Below, piece after piece: positions 14,502 to 15,276 of a stretch of DNA of 15,276 nucleotides. Within the stretch, counting starts at the first letter, position 1. Each line of letters starts with the position of its first letter. The notes below the pieces were generated by a model. The model was not told where the DNA came from. It did no database searches and saw only the letters and a program-made list of their open reading frames with translations. The stretch is from an uncultured Oscillospiraceae bacterium (GTDB lineage Bacteria; Bacillota; Clostridia; Oscillospirales; Ruminococcaceae), in assembly GCA_900547015.1 (NCBI GenBank), contig URFD01000029.1:1-15276 (forward strand). The letters run 5' to 3'. The translations under genes and the position numbers were made by a program.

Positions 14502-15197
14502 CTATTCGTGGTCGCGGAAACCCATCTTGGTTTCGGTGTTCTGCACCAGATTCAGCAGTGCCTGCGACTGCTTGGGATAATTCTGCATCAGGTACTCGGT
14601 GGTGATTTTCATCTCGTTGATGTTGCGAACCTTCTCGCTGTTTTTGTCCAAGCCCTGTGCCAGCTGCTGTGCCTTGGCTTCGCTGACTGCCATCGAAGCG
14701 CTGCAATATCCGCCGACCAGCTCCTGCGGCACCGAGAACATGGTGTTCTCGTTTTTGGGATTCGCCGAATACAGGATTCGGAAGGTCCGATAAACCGCCA
14801 TCATCAGGTAGTTGGAAACCTCGGTGTTGAGCTGCTTGGATTCGCTTTTTCCAACCAGGTCGTAGATGATGCTCAACGAATTTGAAATCAGCTTCTTATT
14901 GAGCACCGGCATGATATTTCCCCGGAAAACCGTATCCTTGGCGCTGTCCGCCTCGGGAATATCCTCCACTGTCAGCTGACGGCCGTTACGCTCGGGACTG
15001 ACTCCCAGCAGATAATCACACGAAACACCGTAAAAGCGTGCACATTTCACCAGAAAATCCAGTCCGCACTCCCGGATTCCCTTCTCATAGTGGGACAGCA
15101 GAGCCTGCGAGATACCAAATTCTGCCGCTGCCTGCTTCTGGCTGATCCCCTTTTCTTTCCTCAAAAGCGTAATAAGCCGTGGGAAATCGGCATTCAT
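14502..15197 (-). CDS. XRE-family transcriptional regulator with unknown C-terminal domain
   Basis: This 231-residue DNA-binding protein has a Cro/CI-type helix-turn-helix at about residues 7-65, with KGISQKQAAAEFGIS and ALLSHYEKGIRE as the core helices and FYGVSCDYLLG closing the domain. The rest, about 160 residues, is helical in appearance (LISNSLSIIYDLVGKSES, SEAKAQQLAQGLDKNSEKVRNI) and matches no family I recognise. The ATG at 15197 is preferred over the GTG at 15203 because the GGGGG site is eight bases from it, not two. It is transcribed alone, with its own terminator. A 12-base palindrome lies upstream. Targets and ligand are unknown; with no phage genes near, a housekeeping role is as likely as a phage-derived one. 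Confidence 0.88.
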   Translation of the reverse strand: MNADFPRLITLLRKEKGISQKQAAAEFGISQALLSHYEKGIRECGLDFLVKCARFYGVSCDYLLGVSPERNGRQLTVEDIPEADSAKDTVFRGNIMPVLNKKLISNSLSIIYDLVGKSESKQLNTEVSNYLMMAVYRTFRILYSANPKNENTMFSVPQELVGGYCSASMAVSEAKAQQLAQGLDKNSEKVRNINEMKITTEYLMQNYPKQSQALLNLVQNTETKMGFRDHE

Positions 15198-15224
15198 ACG
15201 CACATCCCCCTTACTTTTGCGTGA

Positions 15225-15236
15225 TCCGGCGCCGGA
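15225..15236. promoter_or_regulatory. Perfect palindrome upstream of the XRE gene, possible operator
   Basis: TCCGGCGCCGGA is a perfect 12-base palindrome, 28 bases before the XRE start codon and ahead of its ribosome site. XRE regulators often bind palindromes near their own promoter, so it could be an autoregulatory operator; it could also form an RNA hairpin. Its function is inferred from position only. Confidence 0.35.
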
Positions 15237-15268
15237 AGATTTCGCCGCCCTTTGACTACGTATTGTAA

Positions 15269-15274
15269 ATTATA
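15269..15274 (-). promoter_or_regulatory. Possible -10 box of the XRE gene
   Basis: The minus strand has a perfect TATAAT at 15269-15274. A start near 15262 would give a leader of about 65 bases. The -35 box would lie beyond the window edge, so the promoter cannot be confirmed. Confidence 0.4.
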
Positions 15275-15276
15275 TT

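Overview
The window looks like a piece of chromosome from a spore-forming, anaerobic Gram-positive Clostridia. The signs are a spoIIR gene with a sigma-F-like promoter, a T-box leader in front of alaS, AGGAGG and AGAAAGGA ribosome binding sites, GTG and TTG starts, a DUF362/ferredoxin protein and the non-mevalonate isoprenoid pathway. The fairly GC-rich coding DNA and the thioredoxin-like protein resemble gut Oscillospiraceae/Butyricicoccus-type genomes; that placement is a guess from memory. No mobile element, CRISPR array, tRNA or rRNA was seen.

Layout. (1) 1-775: a TlpA/ResA-like thioredoxin-fold protein whose 5' end is unclear at the window edge, then its terminator. (2) 803-4799, minus strand: a consensus promoter, a T-box leader, alaS, a HIT-family hydrolase (HinT type) and an APRT-like phosphoribosyltransferase. 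No internal terminator is visible, and a strong hairpin ends the unit, so the T-box probably controls all three genes. (3) 4831-5554, minus strand: spoIIR behind a good match to a sigma-F promoter. (4) 5603-10617, plus strand: a probable four-gene unit with a PHP (HisJ-like) phosphoesterase, a DUF362 protein with two 4Fe-4S sites, ispE and nadE, closed by a hairpin terminator. (5) 10635-14318, plus strand: a sigma-A promoter, a lipoprotein with calcium-loop-like repeats, an OmpR-type response regulator and a membrane histidine kinase, then a terminator. (6) 14389-15274, minus strand: an XRE-type regulator with an unrecognised C-terminal half, its terminator and a partial promoter.

How the genes fit together. 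Most of the window is housekeeping: tRNA charging, isoprenoid precursors, NAD and sporulation signalling. The most unusual item is the NAD synthetase. Its C-terminal synthetase domain is intact, but its N-terminal nitrilase-like glutaminase domain has lost at least two of the three catalytic residues (Glu to Arg, Lys to Ala) and is rich in cysteine, so it may depend on free ammonia or use the domain in another way. The second is the lipoprotein/response regulator/kinase unit, which could be a signalling system with a surface-exposed accessory protein.
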